64,000 bases of DNA from Streptomyces sp. WM6378 (GCF_001279695.1 NZ_LGDD01000308.1:32584-96583); one strand, 5' to 3'. Numbered from the stretch's first letter, positions 8,254 through 16,478 are shown. Numbers and translations are program-made. The notes: generated by a model not told the origin, from the letters alone.

Positions 8254-8793
8254 TCAGCCAGTGACGCGAAGCTCGACCAGGGCGGAACGCTTGCCGATGT
8301 TGCCGGTCTCGCCCACCGGGGTATAGCCGGTTTCCTGACCCGCCTCTGCTGCCGGGGCGTTGACAACGGACTGCTCACCGTCCGACTTGGCCGTCAGCGT
8401 GGCCTTGACGGGGTGCTCCTTGGTCCAGATTCCGTACGTGTCGGGCAGCTCCATCGTCAGGTAGCCCTGCTTGCCGGAGACGGCGAAGCAGAAGTAGACG
8501 CCTCCGGTGCGAGATTCGACCTGAATGTCCCACGCCGAGGCACAGTCGGTCAGCAGGATGCGCCCGTCACCCCGCTTCAGGACGATCTTCTGATCGGCAA
8601 GGATCTTCGCCGCGTTCGGATAGGCGAAGGTCTCGACGGTCGACGGCATGTCAGCAGCCGTGGTCGTCGCGGCCGCAGCGGCCGCCGATCGGGGAGCAGC
8701 CTCGGCCGCTGTGAACGCGACCAGCGCGGTGGCTGCCGCGGCAGCGCCGACAGCGCCCGAAATAAGCGCCTTTCGGGCACGAATTGTCGTCAC
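8254..8793 (-). CDS. Small secreted protein of unknown family
   Basis: Encodes 179 residues. The GTG start at 8793 has GAGGA 5 nt upstream. The N-terminus (VTTIRARKALISGAVGA and an Ala-rich hydrophobic stretch ending AAEAAP) is an export signal. The mature part has two cysteines (TDCASAWD and YFCFAV) that could form a disulphide and is otherwise beta-rich; no catalytic motif was recognised. It lies upstream of the pseudoprotease on the same strand and is divergent from the ALF-HINT toxin, so all three may be exported together. Function is unknown. Confidence 0.75.
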   Translation of the reverse strand: MTTIRARKALISGAVGAAAAATALVAFTAAEAAPRSAAAAAATTTAADMPSTVETFAYPNAAKILADQKIVLKRGDGRILLTDCASAWDIQVESRTGGVYFCFAVSGKQGYLTMELPDTYGIWTKEHPVKATLTAKSDGEQSVVNAPAAEAGQETGYTPVGETGNIGKRSALVELRVTG

Positions 8794-8822
8794 AGAATCC
8801 TCACATTCGTGTAGCACAGGTA

Positions 8823-8880
8823 CATGAGATACCCATGAGATGCACGTAAGTAAAACATATGTAAGATGCATGCGAGCGCG
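8823..8880. promoter_or_regulatory. A/T-rich divergent promoter region with short repeats
   Basis: This stretch is far more A/T-rich than its surroundings. It has ATGAGAT twice at 12-bp spacing (8824 and 8836) and GTAAG twice. It lies between the divergent secreted-protein and toxin genes, where both promoters must be. No clear -10/-35 pair could be chosen. Confidence 0.4.
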
Positions 8881-9067
8881 CGCCCAACTACGTGTGCACA
8901 GGTGGGGGGTTGCCGCTGACCAGACTCAGCGGCATTCGCTGCGACCTGCCTTCACGAGTGCATTCTTTTCCACTGACGACACCAAGACGGACATGTCCGC
9001 ATTTCATCTCGCCTTCCCGGGCGGGCAGCCGCAGTTGAGCGCGCCCGACCCGAAAGGAACTGAGCAG

Positions 9068-12000
9068 GTGAAATCCCTCATGCGCTCTCCTGGAGCGCAA
9101 CGCGCCTCAGCCACTCGCGCCTTGGGGCGAAAGTCCCTCGGCCTACGCGCCATGACCGCTGGCCTTCTGCCCGTCACTCTCACCGCGGGGTTGCTCGCGG
9201 CCACGCCCGCGGCTGCCTCTGAGGACCTCGAAGCGGCCGTCTTCCGCGGCCAGGCGGTCGAGTTGTGGGAGACGGGCGGAGCGGGAATCAAGGAGGCGGC
9301 GGAAAAGGCGCTCCTGGGATCTGACGAGGACATCAAACAGTTCCTCACCGACGCCCCCACCACCCAGGCCATCGACGACCGCACGACGGTCAGCCGCATC
9401 ATCAACGCGGGTGGTCCGCAGGTGCGGGACGCGGCTCAGAAGGCGCTCGCCACCAAGAACCCCGATGACGTCGTCGCATTCATCAGGGACGGCTGGAAGG
9501 CCCCCCTCCAGGTCGACCAGCGCGTCGAGGTGTCGCGCATCATGAACCTGGGCGGCCCCGGCATCCAGGACGCCGGCAAGGCGGCCCTGGAGGGCACCCC
9601 GGACGACGTCGAGAAGTTCCTGACACAAGGCCAGTACGACACCAGGAAGGTCGACAACCGGGTCAAGGTCTCGCAGCTGATCAACTCCGGTGGCCCCGCC
9701 ATGAAGGCGGCCGGAAAGGTCGCCCTGCAGGGCACCCCCGAGGACGTCGCCGAGTTCCTGGAAGTGGGGCAGTTCACCGCGCGCAACCGCGACCAGGAAC
9801 ACGCCACCATCGCCCAGTTGAACGCGCAGGCCATCGAAGCCGGCAAACAGGCTGAGGACGCTACCACGGCCTCCCAGGAAGCTTCGGCCAAGGCAATCGC
9901 CGCGTCCAAGCTCGCCATGGAGTCTGCGGCAACGGCAGCCGACGAGACCCGTGCCGCCAAGGGCAAGGCGGGAGAGGCCGCCCTAAAGGCGCAGCAGGCG
10001 GCCAATGCGGCGAAGGCCGCAGCTGAAGCCGCGCAGACCGCGATCGGCGCGGCGAACGCGGCTACTCGCTCCGCCCGCGTCGCTGCTCTCGCAGCGGCAC
10101 AGACCGCGAGCGCCGCGGCCACGGCCGCGAGTGCGGCCAACGATGCGTACAAGGCATCCATCGCCGCCCTCGGCGACAAGAACAAGGCCGAAGAGGCCAG
10201 GAACTACGCCAAGAACGCTCAGATGGCCGGCGCCCTCGCCAGGACATCGGCGATCACGGCCCAGAAGGCCTCCCAGGCCTCCCTCGCCGCGGCCACTGCC
10301 GCCGTGGCATCGAGGAGTGCCGTCGGCAACGCCAACGCGGCCGCGGCGTCGGCCGACGAAGCCGACGCGGCCGCCCAGGCCGCCGGAGTCCATTCCGGTG
10401 TGGCCGCCGCTGCCGCCGCGGAGACTCGTCGTCATGCCGCCGAGGCCAACCGTGCCGCCAATGCGGCAGAGGCGCTGGCAAGGCGTTCGGCAGCGGCCGC
10501 GTCCGATGCGCGTACCGCCGCCAACGAAGCCGCCGACCACGCCGACAAGGCCGCGGCGGCAGCGGAAGACGCCGCCAACCACGCGGGAGACGCCAGCCGT
10601 GCCGCGGCTGAGTCCACCAAGCAGGCAGGTATGGCGAAGGAAGCGGCCGACCAGGCCACTTCCGCGGTCGCCACGGCCAAATCGGTCTTCGCCCTCGCGC
10701 GCGAAACCGAGGCCGAGGAACTCGCCACGCGCACCAACGCCGCCGTCGAGCGCGCCAAGTCCAACAAGGCGGCCGGTGACGAATTCACCAGGCAGTTGGC
10801 TCAGGTCGCCCTGGAGGACGCGAACATCACGTCCGACACCGCCGGGCTGGCCGCCGAGGCCGACAAGGACGGGGCCGACCTCAAGTCCATCGCCACGAAG
10901 GGCCGCGCGGTCGCGCTGCGCGCCCTGAAGCAGTACGGCTCCTGGCGCCAGGAGGCAGCGGCGCAGGCCCTGTCCGGTACGGACACCGAGGTAATCGCCT
11001 ACCTCCGCACCGGCGCCAAGAAGGCCGCTGCGGACGAGTCGCGCCAACAAGTCTCCGACCTGGCCTCGGCCAGCCCGTACGAGGCGGTGCGGACAGCCGC
11101 CACGAATGTATTGAACGGTAAGGACCAGGAGGTCCGTGACTTCCTGACCACCGGCCAGTACGACGTGGCCTCCACCGACTACCGGGTTCTGATCTCGAAG
11201 ATCAATAACGAGGGCGGGCCGAGCGTCAAGGAGGCCTCCAAGGCCGCCCTCGCCGACGGCAGCGCCAAGGCCATGGCAACGTTCCTCAACAGCGGTCAGT
11301 ATCAGGCTCGCAACACCGATGAGCGTGTGATCGCGACCAAGCTGTTCAACGATGGCGGTCCCGAGGTCAAGGGCGCGGCCATGGCTGCGTTGCAGGGACC
11401 GGCAGACGAGTTGCACACCTTCGTCGAGTCCGGCCAGTACATGGCCGACCGCAAGGACCAGCTCGCCGCCAATCACGTCGCCCAGGTCCAGCGTCTGATC
11501 AACGAAGCGGACGGGATCGCGGCCACGGCGCAGCAGAACCGATGGCTTGCTGCAAAGGCTGCAGCCGAGGCGAATCAGGCCAGCAGCGAGGCCAACAAGG
11601 CCGCAGCCGAGGCCGATAGGAACGCCAAGCTCGCTGCGGGGTACGCCAGCGACGCCAAGACATCTGCCGACCAGGCCGAAGCCAGCGCGAATCGGGCTGC
11701 CGAGTCCGCCGCCACCGCGCGAAACGCCGCCGACGCCGCAGACCGCGACGCAGCAGCAGCCTCAGGATCTGCAGCCCAGGCTGCATTCTCCGCGAGCTAC
11801 GCTCGGGCATCTGCCCAGGAAGCCGACAGCGCCGCATCCGATGCCAGAGCCTCGGCCCTGGAGGCGGGCAAGTCCGCAGATGAGGCCAACACCATTGCCT
11901 CGCAGGCTTGGGCAGACGTGCTGACGAAGCGGCAGGCCGAAGAAGCCGAAGAGCGCCGACTCGCCGAAGAGCTGCGCAAGCAACAGGAACAGAGCAAGCC

Positions 12001-13066
12001 CAAAACGCACGAGTGTATCCAGTTCGCTAGTCGGGACAGCCTCGCGCCCTGCCGATACGATGAAAACGCCGTCATCGTCGTCCCGACCACCGATCCCGCC
12101 CTCGCCAAGCTCCTTCTCCAAGGCGGAATGGAAGTCCTCGGCGTCAACGACCTTCTCGACTGCGTCAACGACCCCACCATCGGAAAGTGCGCCCTCGCTG
12201 TAGCCGGCGTCCTCCCGGTCGGAAAGCTCAAGCTCCTCAAGAAGGCCGCTGATGGGGTCGAGGACATCGCCGAGGCATCCCGCGCCAGCCGGCTGATCAA
12301 GTGTGCTACATGCTTCCTTGCCGGAACCAAGGTTCTGATGGCGGACAAATCCGCGAAGAACATTGAGGCGGTGAAGATCGGCGACAGGGTCGTCTCGACA
12401 GACCCCATATCCGGTAAGACCGAGCCGCAAGAAGTGTCCGACCTGATCATTACCGACTATGACAAGAGCTTCAACAAGCTCATCATAGCCACCGATCGCG
12501 GGAGTGAACTGCTCACTGCCACCTGGGAGCACCCTTTCTGGTCCCCGTCGGAGAGCAAGTGGGTGAAAGCTGGCAGCCTTCGTCCGGGAATGATCTTGAA
12601 AACCGCCGACGGCAGTATGGCGGCAGTGCAGTCCAATTCCCCGTTCACCGAGCGCGCCCGAACCTACAACCTGACGGTTGGCAGCCTGCACACTTACTAT
12701 GTGTTCGCGGGACGTACGCCGGTCTTGGTCCATAACGAGGTTTGCGGAGTTCGAGTATCTCCAATGGCTTCGGACTGGGCCACGAAGGGAGCCCACCTCC
12801 ACTTCGGTGCTGACGAGGTCCGCGTGTTTGCCAACGAATCCGGTGGGCTCGGGGCAAAGCCGCTCAGGATGAGCAACGGCTGGGCGTCCGACAAGAGCGT
12901 GCAAAAAGTTCTCGATACCCTCAACAACAGCCCCGAGCTCCGCGAAGATCTGCTCGATAAAGCCAGCGCTGCAATGGCCGAGATGAATAAGCACAACTGG
13001 GGCAACGAAAAGAACCGTGCAGCCGAGATGAGTCGCCTGATCAACGCACTGAAGAAGATGAGATGA
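9068..13066 (+). CDS. ALF-repeat / coiled-coil / HINT polymorphic toxin
   Basis: Encodes 1332 residues. The GTG at 9068 has AAAGGAA 8 nt upstream and gives a Sec-type signal ending near residue 51 (TPAAAS); the frame is open 76 codons further upstream without a ribosome site or signal. Order: four ALF-type repeats (about 55-255); an Ala-rich coiled coil (255-590); a second ALF block (618-816); a second Ala-rich coiled coil (817-975); a linker with several Cys; a HINT self-cleaving domain (1082-1223) starting CFLAGTKVLMADKS, with TWEHPFW and ending VLVHN; and a ~109-residue C-terminal domain with KGAHLHF and an all-helical tail. HINT before a variable tip is the layout of polymorphic toxins that release their tip. 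The tip matches no toxin family I recognise. The stop overlaps the next gene. Confidence 0.9.
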   Translation: MKSLMRSPGAQRASATRALGRKSLGLRAMTAGLLPVTLTAGLLAATPAAASEDLEAAVFRGQAVELWETGGAGIKEAAEKALLGSDEDIKQFLTDAPTTQAIDDRTTVSRIINAGGPQVRDAAQKALATKNPDDVVAFIRDGWKAPLQVDQRVEVSRIMNLGGPGIQDAGKAALEGTPDDVEKFLTQGQYDTRKVDNRVKVSQLINSGGPAMKAAGKVALQGTPEDVAEFLEVGQFTARNRDQEHATIAQLNAQAIEAGKQAEDATTASQEASAKAIAASKLAMESAATAADETRAAKGKAGEAALKAQQAANAAKAAAEAAQTAIGAANAATRSARVAALAAAQTASAAATAASAANDAYKASIAALGDKNKAEEARNYAKNAQMAGALARTSAITAQKASQASLAAATAAVASRSAVGNANAAAASADEADAAAQAAGVHSGVAAAAAAETRRHAAEANRAANAAEALARRSAAAASDARTAANEAADHADKAAAAAEDAANHAGDASRAAAESTKQAGMAKEAADQATSAVATAKSVFALARETEAEELATRTNAAVERAKSNKAAGDEFTRQLAQVALEDANITSDTAGLAAEADKDGADLKSIATKGRAVALRALKQYGSWRQEAAAQALSGTDTEVIAYLRTGAKKAAADESRQQVSDLASASPYEAVRTAATNVLNGKDQEVRDFLTTGQYDVASTDYRVLISKINNEGGPSVKEASKAALADGSAKAMATFLNSGQYQARNTDERVIATKLFNDGGPEVKGAAMAALQGPADELHTFVESGQYMADRKDQLAANHVAQVQRLINEADGIAATAQQNRWLAAKAAAEANQASSEANKAAAEADRNAKLAAGYASDAKTSADQAEASANRAAESAATARNAADAADRDAAAASGSAAQAAFSASYARASAQEADSAASDARASALEAGKSADEANTIASQAWADVLTKRQAEEAEERRLAEELRKQQEQSKPKTHECIQFASRDSLAPCRYDENAVIVVPTTDPALAKLLLQGGMEVLGVNDLLDCVNDPTIGKCALAVAGVLPVGKLKLLKKAADGVEDIAEASRASRLIKCATCFLAGTKVLMADKSAKNIEAVKIGDRVVSTDPISGKTEPQEVSDLIITDYDKSFNKLIIATDRGSELLTATWEHPFWSPSESKWVKAGSLRPGMILKTADGSMAAVQSNSPFTERARTYNLTVGSLHTYYVFAGRTPVLVHNEVCGVRVSPMASDWATKGAHLHFGADEVRVFANESGGLGAKPLRMSNGWASDKSVQKVLDTLNNSPELREDLLDKASAAMAEMNKHNWGNEKNRAAEMSRLINALKKMR

Positions 13067-13572
13067 ACGGACCAGAATTTATCGCGAGAGCAGTCGCTAC
13101 AGGATCGGTCTTCGATTTCTCCGTCGGAGCAAAGCTGGCCGCAGTCGACAAGAAGATCACTCTCGACTACATTGAGGAATTCCAAGGACGTCGAGGTAAA
13201 AGAAGTCTTCGGCGAGACTACGGCCTCTTCGAGGTCACCTTCATCGGTGAACCAGAATGGGTATGCCAGTCCGTCGTCCTGGAAATTCACCGACTTTCCT
13301 CCATGCCTGACCTTGCGGACAAGGTAAAGGGCTTGACAGGCATCGATCTTGCACCGTACACGGCCTGGTCGGACGTGGAGGACGAGCTCCAACGCCTGGG
13401 TGGCAGTCAGCCTTTCGATCCGCCATCCGTCACGCAGGAGTACAGAACGTATCGATCGAAAACGACAGGAGTAAGCGTCCACGTGATCGGCGATCCGGCC
13501 TCCGCGCGTGGCGTATATCCCGGGCATGGCGATATTTGGAGCCTGGATATCGTAGACCCGAAATTCCTGTGA
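13063..13572 (+). CDS. Candidate immunity protein for the ALF-HINT toxin
   Basis: Encodes 169 residues. Its ATG overlaps the toxin stop (ATGA, 13063-13066), so the two are translationally coupled, which is usual for toxin-immunity pairs. There is no signal peptide or membrane segment, as expected for a cytoplasmic antitoxin. Codon use is noticeably more A/T-rich than in neighbouring genes (for example FIARAVATGSVFDFSV is encoded with many A/T third bases), suggesting recent acquisition. The family is not recognised; the role is inferred only from position, size and coupling. It ends 126 bp before a terminator. Confidence 0.75.
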   Translation: MNGPEFIARAVATGSVFDFSVGAKLAAVDKKITLDYIEEFQGRRGKRSLRRDYGLFEVTFIGEPEWVCQSVVLEIHRLSSMPDLADKVKGLTGIDLAPYTAWSDVEDELQRLGGSQPFDPPSVTQEYRTYRSKTTGVSVHVIGDPASARGVYPGHGDIWSLDIVDPKFL

Positions 13573-13697
13573 GAAGTAAACGGGGCAGGTGACATAGCTC
13601 GGACTCATGCGTAGTCGAGCCCGCTGACCACATCTCCCCCGCGGGAGGAGAGCCGATGCCTCACCGCGCGCCCAAGCCATAGCTTTGCGCCTTCAAA

Positions 13698-13740
13698 GCA
13701 GTGCCCCTCGCCGGGAGCTATCTCGGCCGAGGGGCGCTGC
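13698..13740 (+). terminator. Terminator after the toxin/immunity operon
   Basis: GCAGTGCCCCTCG (13698-13710) pairs with CGAGGGGCGCTGC (13728-13740) over 13 positions, one of them a G-U pair, followed by TTGTTGTTT. This is the most classical intrinsic terminator in the window. Confidence 0.8.
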
Positions 13741-13922
13741 CTTGTTGTTTGCGGGGACGGCTGGGACGACTCCCGCGCCCGGTCCGCCAGCGCGTTCGCT
13801 CACCCCCTTGGCGAAGGACATCGGGACGCCCTGGGACCCGAGCCGTCCAACGGAGCTGTTGTGTGGTGCGCAGCGCGGCCGCACTCCTTCCGAGAAGGGG
13901 TACGGCCACTGGCTGGGGCAAG
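13741..13922. other. Gap without a recognised gene
   Basis: Open frames cross this region, but none has a ribosome site, consistent third-position bias or recognisable protein sequence. Nothing could be assigned. Confidence 0.4.
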
Positions 13923-14348
13923 TCAGGCCTGTTCGAAGGTCCACTTCTGGAAGCGGAGGCCCTCGAAGGGCTGGACGGTGAGCTGCGTGCCCTTCTGGCC
14001 CTCGGGGAGCGTCACGACGCCGTCCATGTACGGGAAGGCGATGCGGAACAGGTGCTCGCCGACGGGCTCGATCGACCAGCGCTCCGGGAACGGCTGCACC
14101 GCGATGCGCGGCGGGAAGATGCGCAGGGCGCTCAGCGCGAAGAACGGCTCACCGGTGCTGAGCGAGCTCTTGATGTGGAACTCGTTGATGCCGTTGATGC
14201 AGGTCAGACGCCACTTCTGGTTGGGCTCCTTGCTGAGCGGCCAGCCGATGATGGGCGTGTTGGGGTGCGGGCTCCCGCCGGAGACGTCCACGTACAGGTC
14301 TTCGGCCGCGTTCTTGATCAGGTACTCGCCATCGGGCAGGATCGGCAT
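13923..14348 (-). CDS. Beta-trefoil protein (ricin-B / I66 inhibitor-like)
   Basis: Encodes 141 residues with GGAGG 5 nt before the start. There is no signal peptide. Three sub-repeats are visible: an opening DGEYLIKN...LYVDVSGG followed by NQKWRL, a middle part with FHIKSS, and a final part ending LRFQKWTF. The Q-x-W motifs at repeat ends mark a ricin-type beta-trefoil. The opening and the PIIGWPL stretch also resemble fungal I66-type protease inhibitors of the same fold, so carbohydrate binding and protease inhibition are both possible. It is a single gene flanked by gaps. Confidence 0.75.
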   Translation of the reverse strand: MPILPDGEYLIKNAAEDLYVDVSGGSPHPNTPIIGWPLSKEPNQKWRLTCINGINEFHIKSSLSTGEPFFALSALRIFPPRIAVQPFPERWSIEPVGEHLFRIAFPYMDGVVTLPEGQKGTQLTVQPFEGLRFQKWTFEQA

Positions 14349-14684
14349 GAAAGCCTCCAGGTCAGGACGGTGTACGGGTCTGATCGAGCTCCCTCACCCT
14401 AGGTGTGGAGTGGTCGGAGCGTAACGGATGCGTCCGGCCGATCCGGCACAATTCAACTTGGCCTGGTTATAAGGGACTTGGGCGTACATATGCGCCCGGC
14501 GGGTGCATCGGCGCGGCGGGAATCCGGCTCGTCCGCGGTTCCGGATGCCCGTTCGCGTGCGGCCTGAGCGGCGGGCTCGTCTCCGTCAAGTGGGCTCCGC
14601 GCCAAGGTGCGAGAGGGCGGTCGGGACCGGCCACTGCGGCGCTCCACCATCCGCCCGGAAAGGGTCTCGGGGCCTCACGCCAGA
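14349..14684. other. Gap without a recognised gene
   Basis: This segment contains the promoter side of the beta-trefoil gene, with an A/T-richer stretch around 14450-14480 (including TTATAAGG). The rest is G/C-rich without coding bias or hairpins that I could support. Confidence 0.4.
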
Positions 14685-14718
14685 CGCCCGCACCCCCACA
14701 CGGGCGGGGGCACGGGCG
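14685..14718 (-). terminator. Terminator of the DAACS symporter gene
   Basis: CGCCCGCACCCCC (14685-14697) and GGGGGCACGGGCG (14706-14718) pair at 11 of 13 positions, 17 nt beyond the symporter stop. Confidence 0.65.
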
Positions 14719-14735
14719 TCTCAGGAGTGGAGTGG

Positions 14736-16079
14736 TCAGGCAGCGGCCGAAACCGTCACCTTCTGCTCCGCCTCGCGGACGTCGTAGTCGTCGCCGACCG
14801 GAGAAAGGTGCACCGAGTCGAACGCCTTCCGGTCCAGGATGTTCTCCCGCGCCGACACGATGACCGGCACCAGCGCCTGGCCCGCCACGTTCGTAGCCGT
14901 ACGCATCATGTCCAGGACCGGGTCGATGGCCATGAGCAGGCCGACGCCCTCCAGGGGGAGGCCCAGCGTGGAGAGGGTCAGGGTCAGCATGACCGTGGCG
15001 CCCGTCAGGCCCGCCGTCGCCGCCGAGCCGATGACCGACACGAAGGCGATCAGAACGTAGTCGCCGACACCCAGGTGCACGTCGAAGATCTGGGCTATGA
15101 AGATCGCCGCCAGCGCCGGGTAGATCGCGGCGCAGCCGTCCATCTTGGTGGTCGAGCCGAACGGCACCGCGAAGGACGCGTACTCCTTGGGCACGCCGAG
15201 CCGCTCGGTGACCTTCTGCGTCAGCGGCATCGTGCCGACCGAGGAGCGGGAGACGAAGGCCAGCTGGATCGCGGGCCAGGCACCCTTGAAGAACTGGAGC
15301 GGGTTGACCTTGGCGACGGTGGCGAGCAGCAGCGGATACACCCCGAACATCACCAGGGCGCAGCCGATGTAGACGTCGGCGGTGAAGGTGGCGTACTTGC
15401 CGATGAGGTCCCAGCCGTAGTCGGCGATGGCGAAGCCGATGAGGCCGAGCGTGCCGAGCGGGGCGAGCCGGATGACCCACCACAGGGCCTTCTGCAGGAG
15501 TTCGAGGACGGCCTCGCTGAGCGTCAGGATCGGCTTGGCCTTCTCGCCGAGCTGGAGCAGCGCGATGCCGGCGACGGCGGCCATGAACACGATCTGCAGG
15601 ACGTTCAGTTCGGTGAACGGCGTCACCACGTCCGTCGGGATGATGCCCGTCAGGAAGTCCAGCCAGGAGCCCGTGTGCTTGGGCAGCTTGCCGTCCTTCG
15701 GGGTCAGGCCGGTACCCGAACCCGGGTTGGTGAGCAGGCCTATGACCAGGCCTATCGCCACCGCGATCAGCGACGTGATCATGAACCAGAGCAGCGTGCG
15801 CGTGGCGAGCCGGGCGGCGTTGTTGACCTTGCGCAGGTTGGTGATCGACACCAGGATCGCGAAGAAGACGAGCGGCGCGACGGCCAGCTTCAGGAGCTGG
15901 ACGAAGATGCTGCCTATTTGCTCAAGCGTGTCCTTGAGCCAGCCGACGTCCTGGCTGCGGGCGAGCCAGCCGAGCAGGCCGCCGAGGACCAGACCCGCGA
16001 TGATCTGGGCCCAGAAGGGGAACTTGGACGATATGGAGAAGCCTCGCTTGGGCTTCTCCTCGGTGGTCGCGGAGGACAC
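14736..16079 (-). CDS. DAACS-family cation symporter, probably cystine (TcyP-like)
   Basis: Encodes 447 residues with AGGGAG 8 nt before the start. It has about eight membrane helices and the two re-entrant-loop motifs of dicarboxylate/amino acid:cation symporters: a Ser-rich loop (FVSRSSVGTMPLT) and GSTTKMDGCAAIYPALAA. Glutamate and C4-dicarboxylate members usually read NMDGT at the second motif; GCAAIYPA is closer to what I recall of TcyP/YdjN cystine carriers. A cysteine-rich leader peptide 168 nt upstream, of the type that controls sulfur genes, independently points to cystine or cysteine. Substrate is inference; the family is secure. Confidence 0.85.
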   Translation of the reverse strand: MSSATTEEKPKRGFSISSKFPFWAQIIAGLVLGGLLGWLARSQDVGWLKDTLEQIGSIFVQLLKLAVAPLVFFAILVSITNLRKVNNAARLATRTLLWFMITSLIAVAIGLVIGLLTNPGSGTGLTPKDGKLPKHTGSWLDFLTGIIPTDVVTPFTELNVLQIVFMAAVAGIALLQLGEKAKPILTLSEAVLELLQKALWWVIRLAPLGTLGLIGFAIADYGWDLIGKYATFTADVYIGCALVMFGVYPLLLATVAKVNPLQFFKGAWPAIQLAFVSRSSVGTMPLTQKVTERLGVPKEYASFAVPFGSTTKMDGCAAIYPALAAIFIAQIFDVHLGVGDYVLIAFVSVIGSAATAGLTGATVMLTLTLSTLGLPLEGVGLLMAIDPVLDMMRTATNVAGQALVPVIVSARENILDRKAFDSVHLSPVGDDYDVREAEQKVTVSAAA

Positions 16080-16189
16080 GGAAACACTCCCTGGTGAGCG
16101 GAGACGGGGACGTTCAGACGTTCAGGAGACCTTCAGAGGTGCTGACGTTCTGGCGTTCTGACGGATGAGCGCGGCGCCCGTTCACAAGG

Positions 16190-16222
16190 GACCGGTCAGC
16201 GTGGACCGGTCACGTAACGCTG
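16190..16222 (-). promoter_or_regulatory. Overlapping alternative hairpins between leader and symporter
   Basis: In the minus-strand transcript, CAGCGT (16222-16217) can pair with ACGCTG (16202-16197), enclosing GACCGGTC (16211-16204). Alternatively, that GACCGGTC pairs with a second GACCGGTC (16197-16190) through a 6-nt loop. The two structures exclude each other. They begin 26 nt after the leader-peptide stop, as expected for a translation-controlled attenuator. Confidence 0.5.
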
Positions 16223-16247
16223 GGGACACCGCCGCATGATGCCGGGG

Positions 16248-16361
16248 TCAGACGTCGCGGCAACAGACCGCGGACATGCAGCGGCAGAGGTCGACGTGCA
16301 GACGCGCCACGAGCGGAACGGCTCCGCCGGTGGGGTGCTGGTGCACAGCTGCTGTCGTCAT
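16248..16361 (-). CDS. Cysteine-rich leader peptide (uORF) of the symporter
   Basis: A 37-residue frame: MTTAAVHQHPTGGAVP, then LVARLHVDLCRCMSAVCC, then RDV and TGA. The core LVxRxHVDLCR with a C-terminal cluster of Cys (positions 26, 28, 33, 34) matches actinobacterial putative leader peptides found ahead of sulfur-metabolism genes. In mycobacteria, leaderless poly-cysteine uORFs mediate cysteine-dependent attenuation. No Shine-Dalgarno is present; a TAACGT -10 box ends 7 nt before the ATG, so the mRNA probably begins at the start codon. It precedes the symporter by 168 nt. Confidence 0.8.
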   Translation of the reverse strand: MTTAAVHQHPTGGAVPLVARLHVDLCRCMSAVCCRDV

Positions 16362-16368
16362 GTCGAAC

Positions 16369-16398
16369 ACGTTAACACTTGAACTTTGAGAACCTCAA
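16369..16398 (-). promoter_or_regulatory. Promoter of the leader-symporter transcript
   Basis: Read on the minus strand: TTGAGG (16398-16393), 18 bp, TAACGT (16374-16369), then 7 nt to the leader ATG at 16361. The spacing predicts a leaderless mRNA. Confidence 0.6.
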
Positions 16399-16400
16399 AG
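16384..16400. promoter_or_regulatory. Operator-like palindrome over the -35 box
   Basis: CTTTGAG-AAC-CTCAAAG is a perfect 7-bp inverted repeat with a 3-bp spacer that covers the -35 box of the leader promoter. A protein bound here would block RNA polymerase. The cognate regulator is not identified. Confidence 0.6.
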
Positions 16401-16478
16401 CAGTTCTTTTACCCCGGGATGACCCCCGAGTACTCCCGGGTCGACCGGAAGCCACTCCAACTGGGCTGGAAACAGCGG

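Noticed and set aside
8840..9067. N-terminal extension of the toxin by 76 codons
   Set aside because: It runs through the A/T-rich promoter region and would bury the signal peptide. The GTG at 9068 has a good ribosome site and gives a proper signal.
9983..11476. A ~500-codon open frame antisense to the toxin's coiled coil
   Set aside because: It arises because the Ala/Gln/Lys-rich, G/C-biased sense strand leaves the reverse frame open. The product is Gly/Arg/Val-rich without ribosome site or known motif.
13656..13682. A nine-codon frame (MPHRAPKP) with a strong GGGAGGAG site
   Set aside because: Too short to judge; it lies just before the toxin-operon terminator and could be chance.
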